A stretch of 64,000 nt of DNA, taken from NCBI RefSeq assembly GCF_031457955.1, contig NZ_JAVDXN010000011.1:44865-108864 (forward strand), given 5' to 3'. A model generated the notes under the pieces. That model was not told the origin of the DNA, made no database searches, and saw only the letters and a program-made list of their open reading frames with translations. The position numbers and the translations under genes were made by a program. The first letter of the stretch is position 1, and every line of letters begins with the position of its first letter. Positions 53,042 to 62,077 of this stretch are shown piece by piece. The stretch comes from Mixta sp031457955 (GTDB lineage Bacteria > Pseudomonadota > Gammaproteobacteria > Enterobacterales > Enterobacteriaceae).

Positions 53042-54439
53042 TCAGTTTGCCTGAATAAGCGGCAGGAATTTTTCCGCAAAGATATCTGGTTCATACCCTG
53101 CTGCCGTAAAAAGGTGCTCGCGTGATTCATCAATGGCGGCACGCAGGCACTCGCTGTCTACACCCAGCACTTTGCCGTTCTGCTTGACGATGCGCCCGCC
53201 GATCATCACGGTATCGATGTTGCTGCGTTCAGCAGCATGTACCACCGTACCAACGGCATTGCCGGACGGGTAAAGATTGAGATCGCTGGCGTTAATCAGC
53301 ACCAGGTCAGCCTGCTTACCTGGTGTCAGGCTGCCCACTTTGTCCTGTAATCCTGCACAGGCAGCGCCATCAAGAGTCGCGGCTTTAAGGAGTTGCGCCG
53401 CCGGAAGCGTTTTCAGCGCATGTTCAGAATCGCAGCATTGCTGCTGATGCATGCCCATCACCCGCTGCAGGTAAAAGGCGACGCGCATCTCCATAAACAT
53501 ATCGGTGCTGTACGACGTTTCATTGTCTACGCTCAGGCCAGGACTGATGCCATGACGCTGCGCGGCCTCAATGGCGAACATCCCGCTTTCGATGCCATAG
53601 TGCGAATCTGAGCGTGGACAGACGTTCACCCGGACACCTGCTTCCCGCAGAATTTCCCATCCACGGTCAGGCAGCGCCGTGCAGTGATTGAAAATATTGT
53701 CCGGACCCAGCAGCCTCTGCTGATGCAGCGACTCAAGTTCAGACCCCATTTCAGCCCCAAAGAACTCAGTGACAATCGGCAGTCCCAGCCTGCGTGCCTC
53801 GGCCCACAATGCTGGCTCCAGCTGCGCCATGACGGCGAGGGAAACCAGGCTTTCAGGGTTGTTGGTGAAATACTTCTCCTGCAGGCGCTGCCAGTTTCCC
53901 GGCCAGTGCGCTTTATCCCATTCGCCGGCTACCGGTGCGCCGGAAGCATGAATGGCACGAATACCGCTATCAAGCAGGGCCTCGACGGCGGCATCGGAAT
54001 GCGCTGAGGTTCGGCTGTTATGCGAATTATCAATCATCGTGGTGATGCCCGCGTCAATAGCGCCCAGCGCTGTCAGCAGGTTGCCGACATAGATATCGGC
54101 AGGACGATAATATTTAGCGAACGAGAAGTGCGTGGCATTGCTGTAGTCATCCAGACAGGTGGCGTTCGGGTTAATGCGGCGCAGCTGTCCTTCCCATGCA
54201 TGACGATGAGAATCGACCATTCCCGGCATGGCAATCATGTTGGTGGCATCAATCACCTGTGCACCCGGTGCGTCAAGGTTCTGTCCTACAGCGGAGATCG
54301 TTGAGCCGTTGATGAGAATATCACCGCGTTCAATGTTACCGACGTTATCGTCCATGCTCAGTATCGTCGCGCCACGGATCAGCGTAACCTGTGACGTGAT
54401 GTTCTGATTGTTAACAATATTTCTGCTGTAACTGGTCAT
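53042..54439 (-). CDS. Amidohydrolase family protein (metal-dependent)
   Basis: A 465-aa TIM-barrel amidohydrolase. His78 and His80 in VDSHRHAWEG are first-shell metal ligands; later Asp appears in GLSVDNETS, where the family's aspartate lies. The chlorohydrolase/deaminase-like C-terminal end (LTPGKQADLVLINASDLNL) closes a beta-sandwich domain. Substrate unknown. GAGG precedes the ATG at 54439; the longer frame to 54571 lacks support. It is divergent from the LysR gene with about 130 bp between. Confidence 0.9.
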   Translation of the reverse strand: MTSYSRNIVNNQNITSQVTLIRGATILSMDDNVGNIERGDILINGSTISAVGQNLDAPGAQVIDATNMIAMPGMVDSHRHAWEGQLRRINPNATCLDDYSNATHFSFAKYYRPADIYVGNLLTALGAIDAGITTMIDNSHNSRTSAHSDAAVEALLDSGIRAIHASGAPVAGEWDKAHWPGNWQRLQEKYFTNNPESLVSLAVMAQLEPALWAEARRLGLPIVTEFFGAEMGSELESLHQQRLLGPDNIFNHCTALPDRGWEILREAGVRVNVCPRSDSHYGIESGMFAIEAAQRHGISPGLSVDNETSYSTDMFMEMRVAFYLQRVMGMHQQQCCDSEHALKTLPAAQLLKAATLDGAACAGLQDKVGSLTPGKQADLVLINASDLNLYPSGNAVGTVVHAAERSNIDTVMIGGRIVKQNGKVLGVDSECLRAAIDESREHLFTAAGYEPDIFAEKFLPLIQAN

Positions 54440-54569
54440 TAAAACTGCCTCTTTCCTGATTAATAATAAAACGATACGCCACACCATTAACCTGAAAAAG
54501 ATGCTTAAAACGTTTTCATAATTCATAATTCGCGAATAATCAGACTTACATTTATTGCGGGACAGAACC

Positions 54570-55487
54570 ATGGACAGGATTCAGGCTATGCAGGTTTTCA
54601 TGCGGGTTGCTGAAGCCGGAAGTTTTGTGCGCGCGGCAGAAACACTTTCACTGCCCTCATCCACCGTCACCAGTACGATTAAAAATCTGGAAAAATATCT
54701 GCAGGTGCGCCTGCTTAACCGGACGACAAGGCGGGTCAGCCTCACGCCTGAAGGCCTTCAGTATCTGGCGCAGTGCCGGGAGATCCTGTCGCTGATTGAA
54801 CACAGTGAATCCAGCCTGACCGACTCCGTACGGCGCCCCCGGGGGCGGCTGCGTGTTGATATGCCCGGAGGTATTGCCCATTTTATCGTTATGCCCCGCC
54901 TGAAAGATTTTTACCGGCTCTATCCGGAAATTTATCTGATGATTGGGGTCAGCGACCGGCAGGTCGATCTTGTTCAGGAAGGAGTGGATTGCGTTATCAG
55001 AACCGGGGAGTTAACCGACTCCACGCTGGTTGCGCGTCCGCTTGGCCGGTTTCGCTGGGTGACCTGCGCCTCGCCGGACTATCTCAGGGAATACGGTATT
55101 CCTGAGACGCCGGAAGCATTGTCACTGCATCGGGCGATTCATTACTTTTCCGGTTCGGGAAGACGCACCAATGAACTGCGCTTTACACGAGGCACGGAGG
55201 CGTTCTCCGTTCCGGTCGGGGGCGATGCGGCCGTTAACGAAACGGGACTCTATATCAGACTGTGTCTGGAGGGCTTTGGGCTGGCGCAGCTTGCTGAGAA
55301 TGTGATTTCGGAGGACCTGCAGCAAGGCAAACTGGTCGAGGTCCTGGCGGACTGGCAGCCACCTTCAGTGCCGGTGACGATGCTCTATCCGCATCAGCGT
55401 TTTCTTTCTCCTGCCGTGCGTGCTTTTGCTGGCTGGGTCGCCGGGCTTTTTAACGATGGCGCAGGTAAGACACGGTCTTCCCGATGA
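54570..55487 (+). CDS. LysR-type transcriptional regulator
   Basis: A 305-aa LysR protein. The winged helix-turn-helix is in the first 65 residues (MQVFMRVAEAGSFVRAAETL, VTSTIKNLEKYL, RLLNRTTRRVSLTPEG), followed by an effector domain. It is divergent from the amidohydrolase operon, so it is its likely regulator, with an operator in 54440-54569. The ATG at 54570 is preferred to a TTG at 54555. Confidence 0.92.
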   Translation: MDRIQAMQVFMRVAEAGSFVRAAETLSLPSSTVTSTIKNLEKYLQVRLLNRTTRRVSLTPEGLQYLAQCREILSLIEHSESSLTDSVRRPRGRLRVDMPGGIAHFIVMPRLKDFYRLYPEIYLMIGVSDRQVDLVQEGVDCVIRTGELTDSTLVARPLGRFRWVTCASPDYLREYGIPETPEALSLHRAIHYFSGSGRRTNELRFTRGTEAFSVPVGGDAAVNETGLYIRLCLEGFGLAQLAENVISEDLQQGKLVEVLADWQPPSVPVTMLYPHQRFLSPAVRAFAGWVAGLFNDGAGKTRSSR

Positions 55488-55580
55488 AAGAGGGTCCTGA
55501 GAGCAGGAAGATGCTTCAGAACGATAGTTAACAGAACCCACAGCAGAGGAACCTATTGTCTCCCTGCTGTGTCAGCAATT

Positions 55581-56771
55581 TCAGCCCGACTGCTGCGCAG
55601 GTTCCAGGTGCGCATTTTGTCCGGCAGCCATTCCGGTGCAGGCACCTGCGACCGCGATTGCTGCGGTCAGCAGTAACGGCACCGTCCAGCCTCCGGACAG
55701 CTCCTGTACTTTACCCAGCAACAGTGGCCCCATTGCCGCCATCAGATAACCTACACTCTGTGCCATGCCTGACAGCGCGGCAGCATCACCGGCGTTTTTG
55801 GTACGCAGTCCGATGAAGGTCAGACCAAGCATCATGCTGGCGCCCGAGCCGAAGCCGAGAAGCGCCGCCCACAGCATCGCTAGATTCGGCAAATACAGGA
55901 TGCCGATAAAGGACACCGCGGTTAACAGGCTGACGCCAGCAGCAGCTAATTTCTGATCGTTAAGACGACGCAGCGTCGCGGCCAGAATCAGGCCGGGAAT
56001 GGCGGTGGTCAGCTGAAGGATCCCGTGTACCTCACCAGCCTGAGCTGAGGAGAGTCCACTGTCCGTAAGAACGGCTGGCAGCCAGCCGACTGCAACATAA
56101 AACGGCATTGCATTCAGGCCCATAAAAAGGGTGACCTGCCAGGCCAGAGGCGAGCGCCAGACCGCGACGGTCGCCGCTTTTTTCTCCCCCACTGCTGGGA
56201 GCTGATGCTTCTCCTTCAACTGGGGCAACCATAAAAGCAGCGCCAGCAGAGGCGCAATCACCAGCATGGCTAACGCGATGTTCCAGCCCCAGCTCTGCGT
56301 CAGAGGAATGACAAGGGCTGAACCAATAGCACCAGCCGCGCCCATGGTGATGGAATATGCCCCCGTCACGGAAGCCACGTTGCCGGAAAAGTCACGTTTG
56401 ATCAGGCCAGGTAGCAGGACATTACCAAGGGCAATCCCTATACCTATAAATACTGTCCCGACATAAAGCGTCCAGACACTACCTGTGGAGCGAAGCAGAA
56501 TGCCCGCTGAAATCACGGCCAGTGCACCAAAAAGGGTGCGTTCCAGACCGTACTTCCTGGAGATGGAGGCGCTCAGGGGTGAAAAGGCGGCAAAGGCCAG
56601 TAAAGGCAGTGAGTTAAGCAACCCAACGGCAGTAATACTTAGCCCATAATCATGGCGGATGGACTCTAAAACGGGCGCAACAGCGGTAAACGGAACACGC
56701 AGGTTAATAGCGATAAAGAGGATGCCGGTCACAAGTATGACTGAAGACCACTTGTTCGTAGTGTGGGACAT
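55581..56771 (-). CDS. nimT: MFS exporter, NimT/CynX family
   Basis: A 396-aa major facilitator with about 12 hydrophobic segments. Family features include LRVPFTAVAPVLESIRHDYG at the first loop and LGNVLLPGLIKRDF. Length and divergent pairing with an AraC-type gene match E. coli yeaN/nimT-yeaM/nimR, where NimT exports 2-nitroimidazole. Substrate range here is not proven. The ATG at 56771 was chosen over 56816 because it opens the hydrophobic segment normally, after an AGAGAAAG ribosome site. Confidence 0.82.
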   Translation of the reverse strand: MSHTTNKWSSVILVTGILFIAINLRVPFTAVAPVLESIRHDYGLSITAVGLLNSLPLLAFAAFSPLSASISRKYGLERTLFGALAVISAGILLRSTGSVWTLYVGTVFIGIGIALGNVLLPGLIKRDFSGNVASVTGAYSITMGAAGAIGSALVIPLTQSWGWNIALAMLVIAPLLALLLWLPQLKEKHQLPAVGEKKAATVAVWRSPLAWQVTLFMGLNAMPFYVAVGWLPAVLTDSGLSSAQAGEVHGILQLTTAIPGLILAATLRRLNDQKLAAAGVSLLTAVSFIGILYLPNLAMLWAALLGFGSGASMMLGLTFIGLRTKNAGDAAALSGMAQSVGYLMAAMGPLLLGKVQELSGGWTVPLLLTAAIAVAGACTGMAAGQNAHLEPAQQSG

Positions 56772-56858
56772 AAACTGTGCTTTCTCTGAAAAAAAGAAAG
56801 ACTTTAAAGTACGCATGAGTTACAGAATACAGATAACCTGACAACATATAACTAAATC

Positions 56859-57653
56859 ATGCCAGCTTATAAGAAACCGGTGACCTCGCCGGAAGAATTT
56901 ACAGCCGATGCATTCAGTCAGGCTGCTATCGCCCTGCATGTATCTTCGTCTGGCGAGTATGCCGGGCAAAGTCCGCACGCCCATCGTAAAGGCCAGCTTA
57001 TTCTCTCTTTGCGCGGTGCAGTGAGCTGTGAGGTTCAGGATGCGCTGTGGCTTGTCCCACCGGGACATGCTGTCTGGGTTCCGGGAGAAGTCCCTCACAG
57101 CTGCCGTGTCACAAAGAATGCAGAGACCTGCTTTTTATTTATCGAGCCCGGCGCGGCAGCAATGCCGGAAACCTGCTGCACCCTGGCGATTAGTCCTCTG
57201 GTCCGCGAGCTTGTTCTGTTTCTGGCAGAGCAGGAACATGCTTATTCGCCTGACAGTAAAACCGCGAGGCTGGCAGCGGTGCTGCTGGAACATATACCGG
57301 ACGTGCCGGTTAAAGCGCTCCACCTGCCGGTATCCGGCCATCCTAAAATCCGGGCTATGGCCGAGAGACTTTTTAAGGATCCTGATGACCGGAGGACGTT
57401 AAAAGAGTGGGCTGTACACCTGGCAACCAGCGAGCGCTCACTGGCCAGACTGATAAAAAATGCCACAGGACTGAGCTTTGGTCGCTGGCGTCAGCAACTG
57501 CATTTAATGATTGCCCTGAGCCATCTGGCTGAAGGGCTGTCTGTGCAGCGCGTAGCCGGTATGCTGGGTTATGATTCGGTCAGTGCATTTATAACCATGT
57601 TCAGAAAAGCGCTGGGGAAGTCACCGACGCAATATTTTTCTTCCCTGGACTAA
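56859..57653 (+). CDS. nimR: AraC-type regulator, NimR-like
   Basis: A 264-aa AraC-family protein: N-terminal cupin-like domain (PHAHRKGQLILSLRG, VPGEVPHSCRV) and C-terminal double helix-turn-helix (TLKEWAVHLATSERSLARLI, SVQRVAGMLGYDSVSAFITM). Divergent from the nimT-like gene across about 90 bp, which should hold their shared operator. E. coli NimR is 273 aa. After it 57654-58101 holds only palindrome copy 2 and AT-rich sequence. Confidence 0.85.
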   Translation: MPAYKKPVTSPEEFTADAFSQAAIALHVSSSGEYAGQSPHAHRKGQLILSLRGAVSCEVQDALWLVPPGHAVWVPGEVPHSCRVTKNAETCFLFIEPGAAAMPETCCTLAISPLVRELVLFLAEQEHAYSPDSKTARLAAVLLEHIPDVPVKALHLPVSGHPKIRAMAERLFKDPDDRRTLKEWAVHLATSERSLARLIKNATGLSFGRWRQQLHLMIALSHLAEGLSVQRVAGMLGYDSVSAFITMFRKALGKSPTQYFSSLD

Positions 57654-57693
57654 TGCAATAAAACGCAAACCGGCTTTTTACAAAAACTGTCAG

Positions 57694-57719
57694 CGTCCGC
57701 TTTTCGCTCAAAGCGGACC
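57694..57719. repeat. GTCCGCTT palindrome, copy 2
   Basis: CGTCCGCTTT-TCGCTC-AAAGCGGACC, nearly perfect arms. It lies 40 bp past the nimR-like gene. Confidence 0.75.
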
Positions 57720-58101
57720 TTCCGTTCCCATCTGCCTTCTACCTTGAACTCCTTTCTGCCGTATCTCTTTCACTCTTCAACACCATCACTCAGTCCTGAC
57801 CCGACATTACCTTTTTTCGGATCTGCGTGAAAGTAGAAAAGCTCTAGGGCATTTTGTTCATCAATTAAGGATGATTGTTTCAAATACAGCAATAATAACT
57901 ATTTAGTTAAAGGAATTAATTTTTATTGCTAAAAACGCAAAAATGACCGGAAAGGGTAAACCGGTGGGGCATCAATTCCCGTCGTGTCATTTTTCGACTT
58001 GTGAGCGAAAATCAGAAAAATCTTACCAAGCAGGGTTAACCTGAAAGCGAAGTGCGCTACGATGGGAAGGCTCAGATAATTCAGGGATAAGGAGAATAAT
58101 A

Positions 58102-60312
58102 ATGGCACAACTTAAAATCAGGGGGGTAAGAAGCTACGCTCCCGACAGAGATATCAGCTTTGATCTCAGCAACAAGGTGACGCTTATCTATGGCCAGAAC
58201 GGGTCGGGAAAATCCACTGTATCAGGTTATTTCTATGATCGTCAGGCCGACAGGTACCGGCACTGCACATTTGAAAGCCCACATGTCAGTCATTTCCAGG
58301 TCTTTAATCAGGAATACATCGACAGCAAATTCGCCCGTTCAGATTATCAGCCCGGGATCTTTACGCTCAGCGAAGCTAATGAAGAAAGTCAGGATAAAAT
58401 CAACAGTATTAACAAAGAAAGAGCAAAGCTGACTGCCCGCATTGAAAAACTTAATCAGGAGATTGCGGAAAAGAACGGGATGAAAGAGACTGTCATCGAG
58501 CACTGTGCCAAGGATATTTTTAACAGGACAGTTAATGACAGAAAAAGCCTCAGCGATTTTCTGAATGGCGCCAGAATACAAAGAACGTTCTACGAACGTA
58601 TGATTGCAACATTACCTGCCGGCGCGCATACCACTACTGAAGATCTGGCCGGAAGATGGCAGGCGCTTAGCCAAAGTGAAGGTACACTTGTCGATGAAAT
58701 TAACATTCCCCCGACCTTTGTACTGACGGAAAAGATAATAAAACTCATGCAGGTACCCGTCATGCCTGCAAGCAGTACGCAATTCTCGACATTTATTCAG
58801 AACATTGGCAATGCCGACTGGGTGCGCCAGGGGCAGCATTTTATCCACGACGATTTTTGCCCGTTCTGTCAGCAGTCCTTTGATGTCATAAAATTTTCGC
58901 AAGAGCTCTGTGAGATGTTTGATGAGACATATCAGACGTCCCTCGGATCACTGCGCCAGGCAGCAGAACGACTCTCTCAGGACTGTGATAGCCTGAATGA
59001 ATTTGAACGCCGTGTTGCGACCCATTTTTACGTCGATGAGGGGAGTCAGATCCTTACTTTGGTGAAATCCGTAAATAAAGGCTTTCAGCTCTTGCTGCAG
59101 CAACTCCTTAATAAAATAAAAGAACCTTCACTGGTAGTAAAACCTGAGAATATTCAGGATCCTCTTTCATTACTCGAGTATGAAGTAGACACATTTAATA
59201 CCCGGGTACGGGAAAACAACCGGCTGGCTGAGAATTACAGTCAGGAAAAGCAGAAGCTTTATGCAGACGTCATGGCGCACCTCAGGAGGCTCTGTGATGA
59301 GTTCTTTACCGAACGCGACAGGCAGCTTGGTGAGCTTCAGAATGACGTTGAGATCAGATTGAGTGAAGCGCAAACCCTCGCAGCCAGTAAGCAGCAGCTG
59401 GATGAAGAAACGAACGCGCTGACAGGCCAGCTTTCTGACATACAGCCAACCATAAATGTTATCAATGCTAATCTCAGGCTGCTGGGGATCACCGGTTTTG
59501 AAATAATCTGCCATGATGCCGAAATGAAACTGTATCGTCTGCAGCGTGGGAGCGAACCTGATAAAGCGGAAGTATTCAAATCTCTCAGTGAAGGGGAGAA
59601 AACCATTGTGTCTTTCCTCTATTTTATTGAATCATGCTCTGGTAGCCTCACACCCGATACAATTAATCCTGAAAATAAACTCATTGTCATTGATGATCCT
59701 ATTTCCAGCCTGTCACATAACTATATCTATGAAGTCGCTGCACTCATTAAACGAAAAATCATCAAAGCAGAAGCGGCCAGACATGTCATCATACTTACTC
59801 ATAATATGTTTTTCTTCCAGGAAATACTGCTAAACAGTGGTCGCCTGCAGGATAAGCGGGAAACGCCAGTAAACTGGTCTCTGCTTCGAATCATTAAATC
59901 TGACTTCAGTTCATGCGAAACGCTTTCCATGCACGAAATGCTCAATGAATATCAGGCGTTATGGCAGACCCTGAAAGATGTCAGGGACGAGAAAACCCAG
60001 CCTGTTGTGCTGTTTAATACGATGAGAAATATTCTTGAGTATTATTTCAGCTTTGCCTGCAAAAATGAAAAACTGAAAGAAGCCCTTGAGTCTCTGGCAA
60101 GCGAACACAGTGATGCCGGAGAATATGATTCATTTTACCGGGCAATCAACCGGCATTCTCATTCAGATGGCAGAAATATCTTTTCTACCGGTGTCATTGA
60201 TAAAGAGCGCTATCTGAAAATGTTCAGGAAAGTGTTTATTCATACTGATGATGATGATCACTATCTTGCCATGATGGGGGAATCAAAAGAGCTACAGGAA
60301 GTGGGAGACTAA
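58102..60312 (+). CDS. RloC/PrrC-like AAA_13 ATPase, candidate anticodon nuclease or HEPN-type defence protein
   Basis: A 736-aa SMC-like ATPase. Walker A GQNGSGKST is at residues 31-39. Coiled coils flank a CPFC pair (253/256), like a zinc hook. The signature LSEGEK is near 495, Walker B LIVIDDPISSL near 527 and a switch histidine in ILTHN near 569. The C-terminus has RNILE (Arg642, Glu646) and INRHSHSD (His685, His687), comparable in order and spacing to the Arg-Glu-His triad of PrrC and RloC nucleases, and with an R-x4-H motif. No adjacent restriction genes. Function in phage or stress defence is inferred. It begins after a typical ribosome site (AAGGAGA). Confidence 0.8.
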   Translation: MAQLKIRGVRSYAPDRDISFDLSNKVTLIYGQNGSGKSTVSGYFYDRQADRYRHCTFESPHVSHFQVFNQEYIDSKFARSDYQPGIFTLSEANEESQDKINSINKERAKLTARIEKLNQEIAEKNGMKETVIEHCAKDIFNRTVNDRKSLSDFLNGARIQRTFYERMIATLPAGAHTTTEDLAGRWQALSQSEGTLVDEINIPPTFVLTEKIIKLMQVPVMPASSTQFSTFIQNIGNADWVRQGQHFIHDDFCPFCQQSFDVIKFSQELCEMFDETYQTSLGSLRQAAERLSQDCDSLNEFERRVATHFYVDEGSQILTLVKSVNKGFQLLLQQLLNKIKEPSLVVKPENIQDPLSLLEYEVDTFNTRVRENNRLAENYSQEKQKLYADVMAHLRRLCDEFFTERDRQLGELQNDVEIRLSEAQTLAASKQQLDEETNALTGQLSDIQPTINVINANLRLLGITGFEIICHDAEMKLYRLQRGSEPDKAEVFKSLSEGEKTIVSFLYFIESCSGSLTPDTINPENKLIVIDDPISSLSHNYIYEVAALIKRKIIKAEAARHVIILTHNMFFFQEILLNSGRLQDKRETPVNWSLLRIIKSDFSSCETLSMHEMLNEYQALWQTLKDVRDEKTQPVVLFNTMRNILEYYFSFACKNEKLKEALESLASEHSDAGEYDSFYRAINRHSHSDGRNIFSTGVIDKERYLKMFRKVFIHTDDDDHYLAMMGESKELQEVGD

Positions 60313-60369
60313 ACGATAAGTATCGTCACCTGCGGGTACCGTTCACTTAACGCGTCGGGAGCGAGCGCA

Positions 60370-60402
60370 TGTGCTTACGCACATGTTCTACGCGCCCGAA
60401 AC
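60370..60402. repeat. Hairpin between the ATPase and vapC remnant
   Basis: GCATGTGC-TTAC-GCACATG, in a larger imperfect GCGC-rich dyad. There is no T run directly after it. The stretch 60313-60632 has no gene. Confidence 0.4.
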
Positions 60403-60632
60403 GAAAACGTGTATACCGTATTACGGGTACAATTTTCGGTTTCATGGCGGGTTTTCCTTTTACAGTCCGGCTACTGCCGGAAGTCCCTGTAACCATTTAC
60501 AGGCGGTAAAAAGCGCAGAGAGGGAACACCCGAGGTGACGACTACTGATTATAAACACCGTTCCGGTTAGAGGTAAACTATTTCCATATTACATACATGG
60601 AAAAAAACTGATGAAGATCATGTTTCCTGACT

Positions 60633-60836
60633 CAGGGCAGGTCTGCCCGGGACAGTGCAGCTTTCAATACAACCATGGAGATGAAGGCGGCATTGGCCGC
60701 GGCCGGAACCCCGAACGACCCGAACGACACGGCCATTGCCGGGCACGCCATTGCGACCGGCGCCATCCTGGTGACGAATAATGTGCGGGAGTTTGAGAGG
60801 GTACCGAGTCTGGTGCTGGAAGACAGGTTGAACTGA
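60633..60836 (+). pseudogene. vapC toxin gene remnant (3' part)
   Basis: The frame ending at 60836 encodes GDSAAFNTTMEMKAALAAAG, then NDPNDTAIAGHAIATG and ILVTNNVREFERV, the C-terminal half of a VapC PIN-domain ribonuclease. The two conserved acids of this half are replaced or displaced (ND and NN). The 5' part with the first catalytic Asp and the antitoxin vapB are absent. It is a dead remnant. Confidence 0.75.
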
Positions 60837-60863
60837 CGGCAGAAAGAACGCTGCAGTGGATAA

Positions 60864-60889
60864 TGTCCGCTTTTTACCAATAGCGGACG
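60864..60889. repeat. GTCCGCTT palindrome, copy 3
   Basis: TGTCCGCTTTTTACCAATAGCGGACG; arms GTCCGCT/AGCGGAC. It separates the vapC remnant from the ars cluster. Confidence 0.7.
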
Positions 60890-60929
60890 TTGTTAAGCTC
60901 ATGCAGTATGGATTCACGAAGAATATACG

Positions 60930-61628
60930 TTATATTTTGTCCTGATTGACACGGGATGAAAGCTCCTGATGGCTCTCTTTTCGCTCGCTGTAACGATCTG
61001 CAAGATAACCGGTTTGTCCCTTAAGCAGCAGCGTGATTTTAAACAGCTCCTCGGCTACATCGACGATGCGGTCATACCATGAAGAAGGTTTCATTCGTCC
61101 GTTTTCGTCGAACTCTTGCCATGCCTTGGCTACAGAGGACTGGTTGGGGATTGTAAACATCCGCATCCAGCGACCAAGAATACGCATCTGGTTCACGGCA
61201 TTGAAGGACTGTGAACCGCCGCAGACCTGCATTACCGCAAGTGTTTTGCCCTGCGAAGGACGAACCGCTCCTTCACTTAAGGGTATCCAGTCAATCTGCG
61301 CCTTCATAACTGCGCTCATAGCACCGTGCCGTTCCGGAGAACTCCACACCATCCCGTCACACCATCTGACCAGACCGCGCAGCTCGGTGACTTTGGGATG
61401 CGTGTCCGGCGCATCATCCGGCAGGGGTAAACCGGATGGGTTAAAGAGTTTCACTTCCGCGCCCATCGCCGTCAGCAGGCGACCTGCTTCCTCTGCGGCA
61501 AAGCGGCTGTAGGAGCGCTCTCTTACTGAACCATACAGGATCAGAATCCGTGGTGGCTCCTGCAGGTGCAGGCGCTCAGCGATGTGTTGATCAAAGCATT
61601 TAGTATTCAGGGCAGGAAATTGTTCCAT
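60930..61628 (-). CDS. arsH: ArsH NADPH-dependent flavoprotein (organoarsenical oxidase)
   Basis: A 232-aa flavodoxin-like protein with ILYGSVRERSYSR (FMN phosphate binding) and MQVCGGSQSFNAVNQMRILG. ArsH oxidises trivalent organoarsenicals. GGAGGAG lies upstream of the ATG at 61628. It is divergent from arsR, with an operator dyad between them. The extreme C-terminal part is somewhat variable in the family. Confidence 0.95.
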   Translation of the reverse strand: MEQFPALNTKCFDQHIAERLHLQEPPRILILYGSVRERSYSRFAAEEAGRLLTAMGAEVKLFNPSGLPLPDDAPDTHPKVTELRGLVRWCDGMVWSSPERHGAMSAVMKAQIDWIPLSEGAVRPSQGKTLAVMQVCGGSQSFNAVNQMRILGRWMRMFTIPNQSSVAKAWQEFDENGRMKPSSWYDRIVDVAEELFKITLLLKGQTGYLADRYSERKESHQELSSRVNQDKI

Positions 61629-61666
61629 TTTTCTCCTCCAGAGAGCAGATGATTTCAAAGTTAATG

Positions 61667-61684
61667 CATATGATTTACCATATG
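61667..61684. promoter_or_regulatory. Candidate ArsR operator between arsH and arsR
   Basis: CATATG-ATTTAC-CATATG repeats in an AT-rich dyad. The similar AT-rich dyad ATATTTACATAATCATATATA at 62044-62064, just before arsB, may be a second site. ArsR sites are AT-rich with ATCATA-like half sites, so this assignment is plausible but not proven. Confidence 0.55.
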
Positions 61685-61711
61685 TATATTCTAAAGGTAA
61701 CGGAGAGGAAA

Positions 61712-62032
61712 ATGCTACAACCTGTTCAGCTTTTCAAAATCCTGTCGGATGAAACACGGCTCGCCATTGTCATGCTTCTGCGGGAGTCCGGAGAATTGTG
61801 CGTGTGCGATATCTGTGCAGCTACCGCCGAATCACAGCCCAAAATATCACGCCATATGGCCATCCTGCGCGAGGCTAAGCTTGTTCTTGATCGTCGGGAA
61901 GGCAAATGGATCCACTATCGTCTGTCACCTCATATTCCGGCGTGGGCCGCTGAGACAATCACGACGTCTTGGCAGTGCCTTCGGGAGGATGTGCGGGAAT
62001 GGTTGGCAAAATCGGCCTGCAACTCCTGCTGA
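61712..62032 (+). CDS. arsR: ArsR arsenic-responsive repressor
   Basis: A 106-aa ArsR/SmtB repressor. The metal site is ELCVCDICAAT, then the recognition helix SQPKISRHMAILREAKLV. It releases DNA on binding As(III)/Sb(III). GAGAGG precedes the ATG at 61712; upstream in-frame starts (61649 onwards) are less likely. The C-terminal CNSC adds cysteines. Confidence 0.94.
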   Translation: MLQPVQLFKILSDETRLAIVMLLRESGELCVCDICAATAESQPKISRHMAILREAKLVLDRREGKWIHYRLSPHIPAWAAETITTSWQCLREDVREWLAKSACNSC

Positions 62033-62077
62033 AGTAGGGGAAACATATTTACATAATCATATATAACGGAGTCTAAA

